Shown here piece after piece: positions 6,805 to 7,343 of a DNA stretch of 7,343 nt. Position numbers and translations under genes: made by a program. Below the pieces are notes generated by a model. It worked only from the letters and a program-made list of their open reading frames with translations. It had not been told where the DNA came from and made no database searches. The stretch covers positions 1 to 7,343 of the forward strand of contig JBEVNX010000101.1 of assembly GCA_040507895.1 (NCBI GenBank). Direction: 5' to 3'. Every line of letters starts with the position of its first letter. The first letter of the stretch is position 1. This DNA is from JBEVNX01 sp040507895 (GTDB lineage Bacteria > Desulfobacterota > Binatia > JACPRU01).

Positions 6805-7278
6805 ATGAGGCGCGAACAGCCCATGTCCACCACGAGCGGCGAAGAGCGCTTAGCCACCAATCCCGAGGTGTTTGCGGCGATATTCAGCAGAACTGGGAAA
6901 AGGTGCGCCATATCAAGAGCGAACGCATGTGGTCTTGCACACACACGCCATCACGAGCGCCGGCACCCTGTCGTTGCTCCATACTATTCATGGCGAATCG
7001 TACTTCAATTGTCGTTGCTCCTGTGCATGTGCGTTCTCTCGGCCATCGGAGTACTGATCAGTTTGCGCATGAAGGCCGAGTTGGAGGAGTGCCTGGAGAA
7101 AATTCAGGCCATGGTCGTGCGGGCGCAGGTGGACGATTTCATGGCGCTCGGGCGGCTGGAAGGTCGTTGGTCACGTTACCCCGCCTTCCGGTGGGTCTTC
7201 CCGGTCCTCTATGCGTTATCGATGGTGCTGTTCCTCGCACTCTTCGTGTATCGACTGGCGCTCCGGCCTCCGCCGTGA
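6805..7278 (+). pseudogene. Small membrane protein gene with three compensating -1 frameshifts
   Basis: ATG 6805 has AGGGAG at 6793-6798, 6 bases upstream, and one frame stays open to TGA 7276-7278 (157 residues). Inside it, coherent coding sense moves between frames. It reads RLATNPEVFAAI in the nominal frame to about 6882, then QQNWEKVRHIKSERMW in a second frame (6885-6932), then LHTHAITSAGTLSLLHTI onward in a third (6935-7000), then LQLSLLLCMCVLSAIGVLISL back in the nominal frame from 7003. Each change equals one lost base, near 6884, 6933 and 7002, so the total is minus three. Restored, the product is about 158 residues with hydrophobic segments at roughly 45-60, 68-90 and 127-150 and a charged KAELEECLEKIQAM linker. 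I do not recognise the family. Hand-counted GC over 6841-7080 is about 54%, below the genes upstream. An intact unusual gene in the nominal frame is less likely because its middle is rich in Arg, His and Cys with no pattern. Confidence 0.6.
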
Positions 7279-7279
7279 G

Positions 7280-7343
7280 GTGGCACCGTCGCGCGTCTTC
7301 GCCCGGACCGCCGCCATGATCGTTGCTGCAGGCCGGAGTTTTC
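7280..7343 (+). CDS. Possible start of a further gene, cut by window end
   Basis: From GTG 7280, one base after the preceding stop, a frame stays open to the window end and reads APSRVFARTAAMIVAAGRSF; ATG 7316 in the same frame is an alternative start. The basic residues followed by a hydrophobic run could begin a signal or membrane segment. No ribosome binding site is visible and 21 codons are too few to judge. Otherwise I see nothing in these last 65 bases. Confidence 0.15.
   Translation, partial: MAPSRVFARTAAMIVAAGRSF

Noticed and set aside
6452..6808. Plus-strand frame of 118 codons after glgP
   Set aside because: Beyond the first few codons it is the complement of the transposase fragment, Arg/Pro/Ser-rich, with no protein-like pattern. 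Only its start site is of interest.

Overview
The window is GC-rich bacterial DNA, about 63-73% GC in the coding lines I counted by hand, with tightly packed plus-strand genes. It suggests a soil- or sediment-type bacterium that degrades aromatic compounds and stores glycogen. The sequence alone does not fix the phylum; a proteobacterium or a GC-rich environmental lineage would fit.

Bases 1-2653 hold an aromatic-degradation block, all on the plus strand with gaps of 7-12 bases: the C-terminal part of a fumarylacetoacetate hydrolase (FAH)-family enzyme, a small VOC-family extradiol-dioxygenase-like protein, and an MhpA-like FAD monooxygenase. A plausible scheme is that the flavoprotein hydroxylates a phenolic acid to a catechol, the VOC protein cleaves the ring, and the FAH enzyme processes the ring-fission product. 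The true substrate is not shown.

Bases 2654-6444 hold an AI-2E-type multipass membrane protein, probably starting at TTG with its own ribosome binding site, and a complete glycogen phosphorylase of 834 residues. The phosphorylase has recognisable pyridoxal-phosphate, phosphate and glucose contacts. A 20-codon reading frame overlaps the start of the membrane protein gene.

Bases 6445-7343 are different: a scarred accessory patch. A minus-strand N-terminal fragment of a transposase, itself frameshifted, starts a few codons after a good translation start that follows glycogen phosphorylase. This looks like the stub of a lost downstream gene. A probable insertion-sequence end lies at 6776-6794. 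It abuts a small membrane-protein gene (6805-7278) whose middle can be read sensibly only by changing frame three times, each by one missing base. The three losses cancel, so the nominal frame stays open and conceals the damage. Hand-counted GC over 6841-7080 is about 54%, lower than the genes upstream. The last 65 bases may contain the start of another gene, but this is weak.

I saw no RNA genes, CRISPR arrays, convincing promoters or strong terminators, and no clear sign of a new multi-gene system. The most interesting part is the decayed 3' end.
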